64,000 nt of DNA from positions 62,001 through 126,000 of the forward strand of contig QCCX01000002.1 of NCBI GenBank assembly GCA_003278845.1, read 5' to 3'. Below the pieces are notes generated by a model, which saw only the letters and a list, made by a program, of their open reading frames with translations, made no database searches and had not been told where the DNA came from. The translations under genes and the position numbers were made by a program. Positions 8,215-17,825 of the stretch are shown one piece after another (the stretch's first letter is position 1; every line of letters starts with the position of its first letter). Origin of the DNA: Prochlorococcus sp. AG-347-O22 (GTDB taxonomy: Bacteria; Cyanobacteriota; Cyanobacteriia; PCC-6307; Cyanobiaceae).

Positions 8215-9507
8215 ATGATTATTAACAATAACCTAAAACTGGCTGAAAACGCTGTTCTTTCTGTCGAAGAGAGTTTAAGTAAAGTTTTCCAAGAAAGGTC
8301 CAATCAGGTTTTCCAGAAATTAGAAAATATTTTGACAATTTTTAAGGAAGAAAAAGTTTCTACTAGTCATTTCAATCAATCTTCTGGTAGTGGTCATGAT
8401 GATATATCTAGAGAAAAAATTGATGCTGTTTTTGCAAGATTGTTTCTAGCTGAAAAGGCTGCTGTGAGGATGCAATTTGTAAGTGGAACGCATGCAATAA
8501 GTTCTGTCTTATTTGGAATTCTTCGACCTGGAGATGTAATGTTATCTCTTACAGGACAACCATATGACACTTTAGAAGAAGTCATAGGAATAAGGGGAGG
8601 AGGAAAAGGCTCACTTAAAGATTTTGACATTGAATATAAGCAAATAAATATCTGCGAGAATTTTGATTCTTTTGAAGAAAAAATTGTTCATTCTTTTGAA
8701 GAAAATTCATGCAAATTAGTATTCATACAAAAAAGTTGTGGATATAGTTGGAGAAAGTCTCTTACGAATCATCAGATAGAGAAAATTTGTAGTCTTATTC
8801 ATTCCCTTGATCCTAATTGTATATGTTTTGTTGATAACTGTTATGGGGAGCTTGTTGAAGATAGTGAACCAATTTCTAAAGGGGCAAATATAATTGCTGG
8901 ATCTTTGATTAAAAATTTGGGAGGAACAATCGTTCCTACTGGTGGGTACGTTGCAGGAGATGCAGAGTTGGTTGAGATGGCATGTTCTAGATTAACCTCA
9001 CCAGGCATTGGTTCTTCTGCAGGAATAAATTTTGGACTAGGAAGATTAATTTTGCAGGGTTTGTTTTTGGCTCCACAAATTGTTCACGAATCACTAAAAG
9101 GTGCTGATATGGTTGCAGCAGTTTTTAAAAATTTAGGATTTAAGGTTTTACCAGAGCCAGCAACTTATAGATCTGATCTTATTCAGTCAGTAAGATTAAA
9201 TAATCCTGATTTGGTACAAAAAGTTTGTCAATCTTTTCAAAATTCTTCACCAGTAGATTCTTTTCTGAATGTTGTTCCATCATCAATGGATGGATATGAT
9301 TCAAAATTATTAATGGCAGGAGGTACCTTTATTGAAGGTAGTACAAGTGAATTTTCTGCTGATGCCCCTCTAAGAGATCCTTACAATATTTTTGTTCAAG
9401 GTGGTTCTCACATAGCTCACATCAAAATTGCGTTAATTCGATTATTATCTGAACTATTAGAGGAAAAATTAATTTCAAAGGATTCTCTACTTCCTTTATC
9501 TACTTAA
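8215..9507 (+). CDS. PLP-dependent methionine gamma-lyase/YnbB-family protein (aluminium-resistance-protein family)
   Basis: This 430-residue fold-type I PLP enzyme contains FVSGTHAISSVLFGILRPGD, the phosphate-binding and cofactor-stacking region at about 85-105. Asp and Tyr appear in CFVDNCYGEL near 205, and the Schiff-base lysine is K233 in GSLIKNLGG. The long glycine-rich stretch GGTIVPTGGYVAG is typical of the Met_gamma_lyase (YnbB) family. Members are annotated as methionine gamma-lyase-like or aluminium resistance proteins; the true substrate is unclear. It ends 2 bp before gcvH, suggesting translational coupling with glycine cleavage genes and perhaps a role in sulfur amino acid or one-carbon metabolism. 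Confidence 0.82.
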   Translation: MIINNNLKLAENAVLSVEESLSKVFQERSNQVFQKLENILTIFKEEKVSTSHFNQSSGSGHDDISREKIDAVFARLFLAEKAAVRMQFVSGTHAISSVLFGILRPGDVMLSLTGQPYDTLEEVIGIRGGGKGSLKDFDIEYKQINICENFDSFEEKIVHSFEENSCKLVFIQKSCGYSWRKSLTNHQIEKICSLIHSLDPNCICFVDNCYGELVEDSEPISKGANIIAGSLIKNLGGTIVPTGGYVAGDAELVEMACSRLTSPGIGSSAGINFGLGRLILQGLFLAPQIVHESLKGADMVAAVFKNLGFKVLPEPATYRSDLIQSVRLNNPDLVQKVCQSFQNSSPVDSFLNVVPSSMDGYDSKLLMAGGTFIEGSTSEFSADAPLRDPYNIFVQGGSHIAHIKIALIRLLSELLEEKLISKDSLLPLST

Positions 9508-9509
9508 TC

Positions 9510-9899
9510 ATGTCTTACAAGTTTCCAGACAACCTTAACTATGCTGATACTCATGAATATGTCTTGGAAGAAAATGGATTGTTAAAAATTGGAGTTAGTG
9601 AATTCGCTATAGATCAATTAGGAGATATTGTTTTTGTTGAATTAGCTGATGAAGGAGCGACTTTAGATAAAGGCGAGACTTTTGGCACAATAGAATCAGT
9701 TAAAGCTGTAGAGGAAGTCTATCTGCCTTTTTCAGGGCAAATAGTATCTGTAAATGAAAGTGTTATCGAGAACCCTGAGCTTTTACAGAATGATCCGATT
9801 GGAGACGGTTGGTTAGTCATTTTGAAACCAGAATCAAAAGCATCAATTGCTGATTTGATGACTTCTGAGGAATATCAATTAAAGGTTGTACCAAAATAA
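9510..9899 (+). CDS. gcvH: Glycine cleavage system H protein
   Basis: The 129-residue lipoyl carrier shuttles the aminomethyl group between the P, T and L proteins of glycine decarboxylase. The lipoylation lysine is K65 in the motif ETFGTIESVKAVEEV, and the N-terminal YADTHEYV and the FVELADEG strand fit the family. It is 2 bp after the PLP lyase gene and 45 bp before gcvP, in one plus-strand transcription unit. gcvT is not in this window. Confidence 0.97.
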   Translation: MSYKFPDNLNYADTHEYVLEENGLLKIGVSEFAIDQLGDIVFVELADEGATLDKGETFGTIESVKAVEEVYLPFSGQIVSVNESVIENPELLQNDPIGDGWLVILKPESKASIADLMTSEEYQLKVVPK

Positions 9900-9944
9900 G
9901 GCAAACTTTTTAAAAAGAGCTATTTTAAAGAAAAATATTTAAAT

Positions 9945-12854
9945 ATGACATCCAAATTTGGGTCTGATTTGTTTATAGATAGGCATCTTGGGTTAGGAGA
10001 TAATGATGAAAGAATTATGCTTAACAAGCTTGGTTTTAATAATATTGATCAATTTATAAAGCAAGTTATTCCTGAAGATATTCAGCTTAAAGATAAATCT
10101 TCAGAAATATTGCCCAAAGGTTGTTCAGAAATTGAGGCATTAAATGAATTAGAAGAGATTGCGAATAAAAATACTAAAATGAGATCACTTATAGGCCTTG
10201 GTTATTATGACAATCACATGCCTAGAGTAATCCAAAGACATGTTTTTGAAAATCCAAGGTGGTATACCTCTTATACTCCATATCAAGCAGAAATTGCACA
10301 AGGAAGATTAGAAGCTCTATTTAATTTTCAGACTATTATTTGTGAACTAACAGGATTCCCTGTTGCCAATGCATCTTTGTTAGATGAGGGTACTGCTGCT
10401 GCAGAAGCTATGGCCATGAGTTTTTCCGCAAGAAAAAATAAATCTTCAAAAGTGTATTTAGTCGAATCAAATGTTTTTGATCATACTTTTAATGTTCTGC
10501 AAACCAGAGCAAAACCTTTGGGAATATCCTTAAAACGCTTTACTCAAAGCAAGTTTCCTAATCATGATGATGTTTTTGGAATTTTGTTGCAATTACCCGG
10601 TAAAAATGGTGAATTATATGATCCTACATTCTTAATATCCCAAGCACATAGATCAGAAATTATTGTTACGGCATGTATTGATCCACTGGCACAAGTTTTG
10701 ATTAAACCAATTTCTGAATTTGGTGTTGATGTAGCAGTGGGTAGTATGCAAAGATTTGGTGTTCCAATGGGTTTTGGTGGCCCCCATGCAGCATATTTTG
10801 CTTGTAGTGAAAAATATAAAAGGCTGATACCTGGAAGAATTGTTGGGCAAACTCTATCTAAAAATGGAGAAAAGTCTCTAAGATTAGCATTGCAAACAAG
10901 AGAACAACATATTAGAAGGGAAAAGGCCACTAGTAATATTTGTACTGCTCAATCTTTGTTAGCCATAATTTCTTCTTTTTATGCTATTTATCATGGCCCT
11001 TCTGGATTAACCCAAATTGCTAAGAGATTAGTGGAATTGAGAATAAATTTAGAATCAAGTTTAGCTGCTTTAGGTTTTGATATTCCTGATGGGATTAGAT
11101 TCGATAGTGTTGATGTTTATTCTGAGTACTCCCAGAGGATCCACAATGAAGCTTTAAAAAATGGCTATAACTTAAGAATTTTGCCGTTGGGATCAACTAT
11201 TGAAAATTCAACTGGTTTTGGAATCTCTTTAGATGAACTTAGTAATGAAAAAGAAATCAAAGATATTTTGACTTTCATAGCAAAACTTATAGAAAAAGAA
11301 GAAGATTTAGAGCATATAAAATTTGATAAAGTATTTCATCTTGAAAGTTTAGCTTTGAGATCCAGTGCATGGATGCAGCAAGATATATTCACAAATTACC
11401 AAAGTGAAACTGAATTAATGAGATACATATTCCGACTTGCAGAAAAAGATTTTTCTTTGGTAGATGGGATGATCCCATTGGGAAGCTGTACCATGAAGTT
11501 AAATTCTGCAGCAGAGTTAAATCCAGTCTCTTGGGCTAATTTATCTTCTATTCATCCTTTTTCCCCACCAGAACAAACTAAAGGCTATTCAAAAATAATA
11601 TCTGACCTAGAAAAATGGATAAGTGATATTGTTGGTTTAAAATCAGTTTCTTTTCAACCAAATGCAGGCTCTCAGGGAGAGTTTGCAGGATTATTGGCTA
11701 TAAATTCTTATTTTGAATCAAAAGGCGAACTTTCAAGAAAAAAATGTTTAATACCTCAAAGTGCTCATGGAACAAATCCTGCTAGTGCAGTTATGGCAGG
11801 ATTTGATGTTTTAACTGTTGAATGTGATGACGAAGGAAATATTGATTTTCAAGATTTGTCGATCAAGGTCAAGAAATTTGATAACCAAATTGGAGCCCTT
11901 ATGTTGACCTACCCCTCTACTCATGGAGTTTTTGAATTACAAATCAGAAATATATGCGATTTAATTCACTCTGTTGGAGGATTTGTTTATTTAGATGGAG
12001 CAAATTTGAACGCTCAAGTTGGATTATGCAAACCGGGGAATTATGGTGTTGATGTTTGTCATTTGAATTTACATAAAACATTCTGTATTCCACATGGAGG
12101 GGGTGGTCCAGGAGTAGGCCCAGTTGCTGCATCAGAAATTTTAAGCCCATTTCTTCCAACTCATTCTTTAATGGATAATAATTTATCTAATAGTTCCAAT
12201 TACGTATCTTCTGCCAAGCATGGGAGTGCAAGTATTCTTCCAATAAGTTGGATGTACATTAAAATGGCTGGTCTTAGTGGTTTAAGGAAAGCAACTGCGC
12301 ATGCAATTTTATCTGCAAATTATATTGCGCATTCTTTAAAGCATAAATTCAAGATTCTTTATAAAGGAAAAAATAATTTTGTAGCACATGAATGTATTTT
12401 AGATTTTAGAGATTTAAAATCCAAAACTGGTTTGAGTGTAAATGATTTAGCTAAGCGATTAATAGATTATAGTTTTCATGCCCCAACTATAAGTTGGCCT
12501 GTTCCAGAGACCATAATGATAGAGCCTACTGAAAGTGAAAGTTTAGTTGAATTGGATAGATTTTGCGAGGCTATGCTATTGATTGGAGAAGAAATCAGCG
12601 AAATAGAAAAAAATATTGAATTAAAGAACAATAATGTAATAAGCAACGCTCCCCATACGCTGAAAGAGTTGATTGCTGATAATTGGCATTATCCTTATTC
12701 AAAAGAAAAAGCTTCTTTTCCTTATAAAACTCCTACATCTATTAAGTTTTGGTCTTCAGTTTCTAGGATCAATAATGCATATGGCGATCGCAATTTAATT
12801 TGTTCTTGTAATGTGAATCAAGGAGAGACTTTTGAAGAAAAAAAATGTGCTTAA
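9945..12854 (+). CDS. gcvP: Glycine dehydrogenase (decarboxylating), P protein
   Basis: The 969-residue protein matches the single-chain P protein. The N-terminal half starts FIDRHLGLGDNDE and carries MIGLGYYDNHMPRVI-type sequence. The C-terminal half holds the PLP lysine, K711 in HLNLHKTFCIPHGGGGPG. It decarboxylates glycine and transfers the aminomethyl group to GcvH, which in cyanobacteria also serves photorespiratory glycine. The family is normally 950-1000 residues, so it is full length. A single GCGATCGC (HIP1-type) octamer lies in its 3' part at 12784-12791. Confidence 0.97.
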   Translation: MTSKFGSDLFIDRHLGLGDNDERIMLNKLGFNNIDQFIKQVIPEDIQLKDKSSEILPKGCSEIEALNELEEIANKNTKMRSLIGLGYYDNHMPRVIQRHVFENPRWYTSYTPYQAEIAQGRLEALFNFQTIICELTGFPVANASLLDEGTAAAEAMAMSFSARKNKSSKVYLVESNVFDHTFNVLQTRAKPLGISLKRFTQSKFPNHDDVFGILLQLPGKNGELYDPTFLISQAHRSEIIVTACIDPLAQVLIKPISEFGVDVAVGSMQRFGVPMGFGGPHAAYFACSEKYKRLIPGRIVGQTLSKNGEKSLRLALQTREQHIRREKATSNICTAQSLLAIISSFYAIYHGPSGLTQIAKRLVELRINLESSLAALGFDIPDGIRFDSVDVYSEYSQRIHNEALKNGYNLRILPLGSTIENSTGFGISLDELSNEKEIKDILTFIAKLIEKEEDLEHIKFDKVFHLESLALRSSAWMQQDIFTNYQSETELMRYIFRLAEKDFSLVDGMIPLGSCTMKLNSAAELNPVSWANLSSIHPFSPPEQTKGYSKIISDLEKWISDIVGLKSVSFQPNAGSQGEFAGLLAINSYFESKGELSRKKCLIPQSAHGTNPASAVMAGFDVLTVECDDEGNIDFQDLSIKVKKFDNQIGALMLTYPSTHGVFELQIRNICDLIHSVGGFVYLDGANLNAQVGLCKPGNYGVDVCHLNLHKTFCIPHGGGGPGVGPVAASEILSPFLPTHSLMDNNLSNSSNYVSSAKHGSASILPISWMYIKMAGLSGLRKATAHAILSANYIAHSLKHKFKILYKGKNNFVAHECILDFRDLKSKTGLSVNDLAKRLIDYSFHAPTISWPVPETIMIEPTESESLVELDRFCEAMLLIGEEISEIEKNIELKNNNVISNAPHTLKELIADNWHYPYSKEKASFPYKTPTSIKFWSSVSRINNAYGDRNLICSCNVNQGETFEEKKCA
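12784..12791. repeat. Single HIP1-type palindrome GCGATCGC
   Basis: This octamer is hugely over-represented in many cyanobacteria but scarce in AT-rich Prochlorococcus. I noticed only this copy in the window, inside the gcvP coding sequence. Confidence 0.6.
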
Positions 12855-12942
12855 AGGACTAGCGTCCATGTATTTACTTAGTTATTATCAGTGAGAATAA
12901 AAATTTAATATTTTCTTATAGAATTTTTTTAAATTTTTTTAT

Positions 12943-12948
12943 TACAAT
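12943..12948 (+). promoter_or_regulatory. Candidate -10 element for the gene at 12984
   Basis: TACAAT lies in the 129-bp gap after gcvP, 35 bp before the ATG at 12984. The surrounding gap is nearly pure A/T with long T runs and has no clear -35. The match is weak. Confidence 0.3.
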
Positions 12949-12983
12949 ATTCGAGCATCAAATTTTTTGGGGTATTTGAAGCT

Positions 12984-13232
12984 ATGACCAAAGATTTTAA
13001 ATCTGGCAATGTTAAGCACCTGCCAGTTAAAAATGTCGATTTACCAAATTTCGTCAATAATTTTTCAGGAGATAACTCAAACATTTGTTCTATTGAGGGA
13101 ACTAATGTGATAAGAGTTCCTTTTGGGAAAAAATTCCCAAAGAAAAAAAGGCCTGAAAAGAATCAAAATATCGCTACTCTAATACTTCCCTTAAATTCGT
13201 ATAGTAGTCCTACGCCTCCACACGTAGCATAA
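12984..13232 (+). CDS. Small protein of unknown function (82 residues)
   Basis: I do not recognise this protein. It has a polar N-terminus, a central short strand SIEGTNVIRVPFGKKF at about 37-52, a lysine/proline patch PKKKRPEK, and a hydrophobic C-terminal strand TLILPLNSY before a Pro-rich end. There is no membrane segment or Cys pair. It has its own gap upstream and ends 6 bp before the convergent end of sqdX. The coding call rests on a clean ATG, an unbroken frame and the tight fit between neighbours. Confidence 0.55.
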   Translation: MTKDFKSGNVKHLPVKNVDLPNFVNNFSGDNSNICSIEGTNVIRVPFGKKFPKKKRPEKNQNIATLILPLNSYSSPTPPHVA

Positions 13233-13238
13233 TTAAGA

Positions 13239-14378
13239 TTAGTTTTCATCTATTTCTTTGAGAGTGTCGGCATAATAATTTTGCAGTTGTAGGGTTGCTT
13301 TATTCCAATCCCATTTTTCAGCTTCGTTTCGTGCCTCTTTTCTCATAACTTCTCTTTTATCTTCATTTTCTAGAATTTTTTTGGTCGCTTCAATCAAACT
13401 CTTTTCTCCATTATCTTTTTCATCAGGATCATACAAACAACCATTAATACCATCGCTAATAATATCTGGAATTCCCCCCTTGTTGGCTCCGATCACTGGA
13501 CATCCTGCTGCCATTGCTTCTAGTAAAACTAACCCAAGTGTTTCTGTACTAGATGGAAATAAAAATATATCTCCAGAGGCATAGGCGCTAGCAAGTTCAT
13601 CGCCAGATAAATATCCTATGAAATTAGTCTTGGTATTTTCGAATATTTTTTCAAGCTGGTTTCTATATGGTCCGTCACCTACAAGTGCTAGGCAAGTATT
13701 AGGGACACTTTCTAAGACTGGTTTAATTCTTTCAATTTGTTTTTCTGCTGATAATCTTCCTACATAAATCAATAAGTAATTAGAGTCGTTATATTCCCCA
13801 AATAATTTTTTTCTCATTTTCTCACTTCTCAAATCTGGTCGGAAACTGTAAGTATCTACCCCCCTTTGCCATAGAGCAGTCCTTTGAACACCTTTATCTT
13901 TTAACTCATTAACCATAGCAGTGGATGTACATAAATTTAATAAGGCTTGATTATGTGCTGCTTTAAGTAATTCCCACAAAAGTGGCTCTAACATACCCAT
14001 ACCGTAATGTTCTAGATATTTCGGAAGATGAGTATGGTAACTGGCAATTAAAGGAATATTATTAGTTTTCGCCAACCATATGCCACCTAAGCCAAGTACA
14101 GCTGGATTTACAACATGTATCAAATCTGGATTAAATTTTTCTAACTTATCTGAGACTGCAGGACCTGGTAAACCAAGTTTTAACTCTGGGTATAAGGGTA
14201 ATGGCATTGCAGCAACTCCAACTACAGTTGCACCCATATATGATTCTGGACACCCCTCTGGACAAAAAATTATAACTTCATCGCCATTTTTTATTAAAAA
14301 TTCAATTGTTTTAGTCAGTCTTGTGACTATGCCGTCAACTTTCGGTAAAAAAGTTTCAGTAAACAATGCAATTTTCAC
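13239..14378 (-). CDS. sqdX: Sulfoquinovosyltransferase SqdX (sulfolipid synthase)
   Basis: This 379-residue GT-B, GT4-family glycosyltransferase starts MKIALFTETFLPKVDGIVTR. It has the acceptor-side segment ASYHTHLPKYLEHYG. The nucleotide-sugar site lies in the C-terminal half (IYVGRLSAEKQIE near 205 and SSTETLGLVLLEAMAAGCPVI near 275). SqdX transfers sulfoquinovose from UDP-sulfoquinovose to diacylglycerol at the membrane, giving SQDG. It lies 27 bp downstream of sqdB on the same strand, which makes the sulfolipid assignment strong. The start is GTG. Confidence 0.93.
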   Translation of the reverse strand: MKIALFTETFLPKVDGIVTRLTKTIEFLIKNGDEVIIFCPEGCPESYMGATVVGVAAMPLPLYPELKLGLPGPAVSDKLEKFNPDLIHVVNPAVLGLGGIWLAKTNNIPLIASYHTHLPKYLEHYGMGMLEPLLWELLKAAHNQALLNLCTSTAMVNELKDKGVQRTALWQRGVDTYSFRPDLRSEKMRKKLFGEYNDSNYLLIYVGRLSAEKQIERIKPVLESVPNTCLALVGDGPYRNQLEKIFENTKTNFIGYLSGDELASAYASGDIFLFPSSTETLGLVLLEAMAAGCPVIGANKGGIPDIISDGINGCLYDPDEKDNGEKSLIEATKKILENEDKREVMRKEARNEAEKWDWNKATLQLQNYYADTLKEIDEN

Positions 14379-14405
14379 TTTCTTAAGATGATTATTTCAG
14401 AAATT

Positions 14406-15599
14406 TTAATTAGTCTTTATAGCCTCAGCTTGTTTTTTAGTCCAGGATGAAACACAAGGTATGCGCTTAAGATCACATCTATTGGAGTATTTTTTAGCAA
14501 CTTCAACAACTTCTTCTAATAAACCATTATCAAGAGTCGTTGGGTTTAAACCTAATTCAATAAAGCATTTATTATCAACAATTAGATCATTTTCTACTGC
14601 TTCATTCCTTGGATTTGGTAAATAATTGATATCAGCACCTGTTAGAGACGCAACTTTTTTAGCTAGTTCTCCAACTTGATGACTTTCAGTCATTTGATTG
14701 AAGATTTTAACTCTCTCTCCAGGTTTTGGAGGATTTTCAAGAGCAAGTTGCACACATTTTACAGAGTCTTTTATGTGTATAAAGGCTCTTGTTTGACCTC
14801 CTGTCCCATGAACACTTAATGGATATCCAATTGCAGCTTGCATTAGAAATCTGTTTAGAACAGTTCCATAATCTCCGTCGTAATCAAATCGGTTTGTTAA
14901 TCTAGGGTCTTTTAAAGTTGCTTCTGTATTTGTTCCCCAAACAATGCCTTGATGTAGATCAGTAATCCTTACAAGATCATTTTTGTTGTAGTAAAGAAAT
15001 AATAATTGATCTAAAGTTTTAGTCATATGATAAACACTGCCTGGACTTGCAGGGTGTAATATTTCTTCTTCAAAGCGGCTTCCATCTGGTTGTGGAACTT
15101 CAACTTTTAGATAACCTTCTGGAATTGTTGCACCTCTATGTGATCCATATCCGTAGACTCCCATCGTTCCTAAATGAACAACATGAATATCTAAATTACT
15201 CTCTACTATTGCAGCAAGAAGATTGTGGGTGCCATTAACATTATTATCTACTGTATATCTTTTGGTAAAACTCGATTTCATCGAGTAAGGCGCTGCTCTT
15301 TGTTCTGCAAAATGGATAACGGAGTCTGGTTTTTCATCAATGAGCAAATCGAGTAATTTTTGATATTGCTTTGAGATATCCATGTTAAGAAATCTCATAG
15401 GTTTACCACCAATCTCTTCCCATGCAGAAAGTCGTTCTGTTATCGAAGCAATTGGAGTTAAAGATTCTACCTCTAGATCAATATCAATTTTTCTACGACT
15501 TAAATTGTCGACGATAATTACATCATGATTTTGCTCAGCTAAATTCACCGCACAAGGCCAACCGCAAAAACCATCTCCACCTAGAACAATAATTTTCAC
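14406..15599 (-). CDS. sqdB: UDP-sulfoquinovose synthase
   Basis: This 397-residue extended SDR enzyme carries the NAD motif GGDGFCGW at residues 7-14 and the catalytic Tyr in VYHMTK (near 190). Substrate-binding stretches include QGIVWGTNTEATLKDPRL and GQTRAFIHIKDSVKCVQLAL. It forms UDP-sulfoquinovose from UDP-glucose and sulfite in the cytosol. Length is normal. The start is GTG, preceded by a GGAG Shine-Dalgarno-like sequence. It is followed by sqdX after 27 bp. In Prochlorococcus, SQDG replaces phospholipids and spares phosphate, so these two genes matter for life in phosphate-poor water. Confidence 0.96.
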   Translation of the reverse strand: MKIIVLGGDGFCGWPCAVNLAEQNHDVIIVDNLSRRKIDIDLEVESLTPIASITERLSAWEEIGGKPMRFLNMDISKQYQKLLDLLIDEKPDSVIHFAEQRAAPYSMKSSFTKRYTVDNNVNGTHNLLAAIVESNLDIHVVHLGTMGVYGYGSHRGATIPEGYLKVEVPQPDGSRFEEEILHPASPGSVYHMTKTLDQLLFLYYNKNDLVRITDLHQGIVWGTNTEATLKDPRLTNRFDYDGDYGTVLNRFLMQAAIGYPLSVHGTGGQTRAFIHIKDSVKCVQLALENPPKPGERVKIFNQMTESHQVGELAKKVASLTGADINYLPNPRNEAVENDLIVDNKCFIELGLNPTTLDNGLLEEVVEVAKKYSNRCDLKRIPCVSSWTKKQAEAIKTN

Positions 15600-15769
15600 T
15601 CAGAACTCCAGAATTAATAGATTCATAATATATTTATTAAATTACTACAGCGTGCTTCCACTTTGCGAAAAAACATTGTAAAAAGTTTCAAATCTTCTTT
15701 CTTAATACGATAAATAAAAGCAAATAATAAATTTTTACTTTCTTTTTAAACTTTTCTCAATTTAGATAA
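15600..15769 (-). promoter_or_regulatory. 170-bp gap between thiG and sqdB, probable sqdB promoter region
   Basis: This is one of the longest gaps in the window and lies directly upstream of the sulfolipid genes. On the minus strand it contains several TATTAT-like -10 candidates, the nearest about 30 bp before the GTG. No clear -35, operator or hairpin is visible. I see no open frame of useful length in it. Confidence 0.35.
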
Positions 15770-16564
15770 TTAGATAGATATGTTTTTTTCCGGTGAACTT
15801 GCAACTGCAAAGTCTTGTTTTTTAATTCTTCCTGCCAGAAAAGCTTGCCTGCCAGCTTTCACACTATAATTTATCGCTTGAGCCATTAGAGGAGGATTTG
15901 CAGCTTGTGCTATTGCACTATTGATTAAGACACCATCAGCTCCAATTTCCATAGCTTGAGAAGCTTCACTAGGCACCGCAATTCCTGCGTCAATTATTAC
16001 TGGCACTTTTGCATTCTCAATAATTATCCTTATATTTGATAAATTTAACAAACCTTGCCCGGAGCCTATGGGAGAGCCCAATGGCATTACAGTAGCACAA
16101 CCTATTTCTTCTAGTCTTTTTGCAAGAATAGGATCTGCATTGATATAAGGTAGTACAGCGAAACCCTTTTTTATTAAAATTTCGGCTGCTTTAAGAGTTT
16201 CTATTGGATCTGGTAGCAAATACTTTTTGTCAGGAATAACTTCTAACTTCACAAAATTGTTTTCTTCTTGACCTGATAATTTTGCAAGTTCTCTACCTAA
16301 AATTGCTATTCTGACTGCTTCATCGGAATTAACACAACCAGCTGTATTAGGAAGCATCCAGTATTTTTCCCAGTTGATCCTTTCGAGTAAATTTTCTCCT
16401 GTCTGATCATTTTTAATTCTTCTAACAGCGACGGTTATAATTTCCGTTTCAGAATTTGACAAACTTTCCACCATATCTTGAGTAGATTTGTATTTGCCAG
16501 TACCAACCATTAATCTACTAGAAAATTGTTTTCCACCAATTAGTAAAGAAGAATAATTTTCCAT
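15770..16564 (-). CDS. thiG: Thiazole synthase ThiG
   Basis: The 264-residue (beta/alpha)8-barrel protein makes the thiazole phosphate of thiamin from deoxyxylulose phosphate, ThiS thiocarboxylate and a glycine-derived imine. Family marks are MVGTGKYKS near 19-27, the Schiff-base lysine in VKLEVI (K106), the phosphate-binding [12 protein letters not shown] and the [13 protein letters not shown] segment. It lies 2 bp after the TPR protein gene, so the two are probably translated from one message. The thiamin partners ThiS, ThiO/H and ThiF are not in the window. Confidence 0.95.
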   Translation of the reverse strand: MENYSSLLIGGKQFSSRLMVGTGKYKSTQDMVESLSNSETEIITVAVRRIKNDQTGENLLERINWEKYWMLPNTAGCVNSDEAVRIAILGRELAKLSGQEENNFVKLEVIPDKKYLLPDPIETLKAAEILIKKGFAVLPYINADPILAKRLEEIGCATVMPLGSPIGSGQGLLNLSNIRIIIENAKVPVIIDAGIAVPSEASQAMEIGADGVLINSAIAQAANPPLMAQAINYSVKAGRQAFLAGRIKKQDFAVASSPEKNISI

Positions 16565-16566
16565 AT

Positions 16567-17124
16567 TTAGAATCCTTTATCTTTAATACCTTTATAAGGT
16601 TTATAATTGTTTCTTTTTTCTAACTCCTTACTTTTTTTAATTGCTGTTTTGTTTTTTGGATCTATCACCAAAACCTTTTGATAAGTTTCATATGCCAAGT
16701 CGTACTCAAGTAAACGCTGTTGCGCTGATGCGAGGTTATTTAGGGCTATAGGATATTCTGGAAGTGATTTTATTGCAGAGTTATAGTGTTTAATTGCTTT
16801 CTTAAATTCATTTTGAGCAGCATAAGAAAATCCTAAAGCATTATTTATGATCGCTTTGGCTTCATCAGGTTCATTTTCATAATTTTCAATTGCTTTTAAA
16901 AAAGTTTTAGTAGCTTCAGAATATAATCTTTTTTTTATTTGAATAGACCCAAATTCATATAATTCTGTAGCTTGAGTGAGAGAATCTAAACCTTTCTGCT
17001 CGAATTTTACTAAATTTAATTCTTCACTTCTTGTTTTTAGAAATTGTCTGAATACAAAAATAGAAATTATTATTAATACAACAAAAAGAATTACTAAATA
17101 AGATTGAAAGGAAGATATTTCCAT
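16567..17124 (-). CDS. Membrane-anchored TPR protein, Ycf37-like (photosystem I assembly factor)
   Basis: The 185-residue protein has one N-terminal membrane segment (residues about 8-28) followed by three tetratricopeptide repeats at about 55-160; [20 protein letters not shown] and [20 protein letters not shown] show the TPR pattern. Size and layout match cyanobacterial Ycf37, a thylakoid-associated protein that helps photosystem I assembly or stability. TPR proteins are hard to tell apart, so Ycf37 is a probable and not a certain call. It lies between rplT (36 bp upstream) and thiG (2 bp downstream). Confidence 0.65.
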   Translation of the reverse strand: MEISSFQSYLVILFVVLIIISIFVFRQFLKTRSEELNLVKFEQKGLDSLTQATELYEFGSIQIKKRLYSEATKTFLKAIENYENEPDEAKAIINNALGFSYAAQNEFKKAIKHYNSAIKSLPEYPIALNNLASAQQRLLEYDLAYETYQKVLVIDPKNKTAIKKSKELEKRNNYKPYKGIKDKGF

Positions 17125-17160
17125 TATTTATAATTACTTTTCTAGATTATATTATTTTTT

Positions 17161-17508
17161 CTACTTACTAACTGAAGTAACAATTTTTTCAAAACACTTA
17201 GGATCGTTTAAGGCTAATTGAGCAAGCATTTTTCTGTTAATGATAATTTCTGAATTTTTCATGCCATTTATTAACTTGCTATAGTTTGTGCCATTTATCC
17301 TAGCAGATGCGTTAATTCTAGAGATCCAAAGTCTTCTAAAATCTCTTTTTCTTCTTCTTCTATCCCTGTAAGCATTACAAAGAGCTTTCATCACTCTTTG
17401 GTTTGCAGTTCTGAAAAGATTTTTGTTGCCGCCTCTAAAACCTTTTGCAAGATTTAAGATTTTGTTTCTTCTTTTTCTGGCTATGTTGCCTCTTTTTACC
17501 CGTGCCAT
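17161..17508 (-). CDS. rplT: 50S ribosomal protein L20
   Basis: The 115-residue basic protein starts [23 protein letters not shown] and contains [20 protein letters not shown], the L20 signature. It binds 23S rRNA early in large-subunit assembly. It lies 28 bp after rpmI, the standard rpmI-rplT pair. infC, which often precedes this pair, is elsewhere (47222-47794). Confidence 0.97.
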   Translation of the reverse strand: MARVKRGNIARKRRNKILNLAKGFRGGNKNLFRTANQRVMKALCNAYRDRRRRKRDFRRLWISRINASARINGTNYSKLINGMKNSEIIINRKMLAQLALNDPKCFEKIVTSVSK

Positions 17509-17536
17509 GAATATCTAATAAAAATTGGTTAAAGAT

Positions 17537-17734
17537 TTATGCATATGGAATCATTAATCTTACATTATCAGCATCTCTTTCATCAACTACGGCTTTTGTT
17601 GATAGATGTCTTTTTAATTTTGAGCTTTTATGATCAAGTAAATGATTATGGAAAGCTCTTCTCCTCATGAATTTACCCGTCGCAGTAGCTTTAAATCTTT
17701 TGGCAGCTGATTTACGAGTTTTTAATTTAGACAT
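17537..17734 (-). CDS. rpmI: 50S ribosomal protein L35
   Basis: The 65-residue basic protein starts [21 protein letters not shown], the typical L35 opening, and contains [13 protein letters not shown]. It is the first gene of the run rpmI > rplT > ycf37-like > thiG. Its promoter should lie in the 91-bp divergent gap 17735-17825, in front of the SpoIID gene. Confidence 0.96.
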
Positions 17735-17825
17735 TTAAGTCAAATGTGTTTAATTAGGATAATCTAAACCTTTATATGCATTGGTGCAAATTAAAGTTCT
17801 TAATTGATAAGGAAAGTTCTAATTT

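Noticed and set aside
9900..9944. Glycine riboswitch in front of gcvP
   Set aside because: The gap is only 45 bp of A/T-rich sequence, too short for the aptamer and without its conserved core. No such structure precedes gcvH or the lyase gene either.
10562..10930. 122-codon open frame antisense to gcvP
   Set aside because: It lies wholly inside the conserved gcvP coding region on the other strand, with no protein-like features of its own.
12863..12874. GGAC-TAGC-GTCC as a gcvP terminator
   Set aside because: The stem is only 4 bp and no T run follows it.
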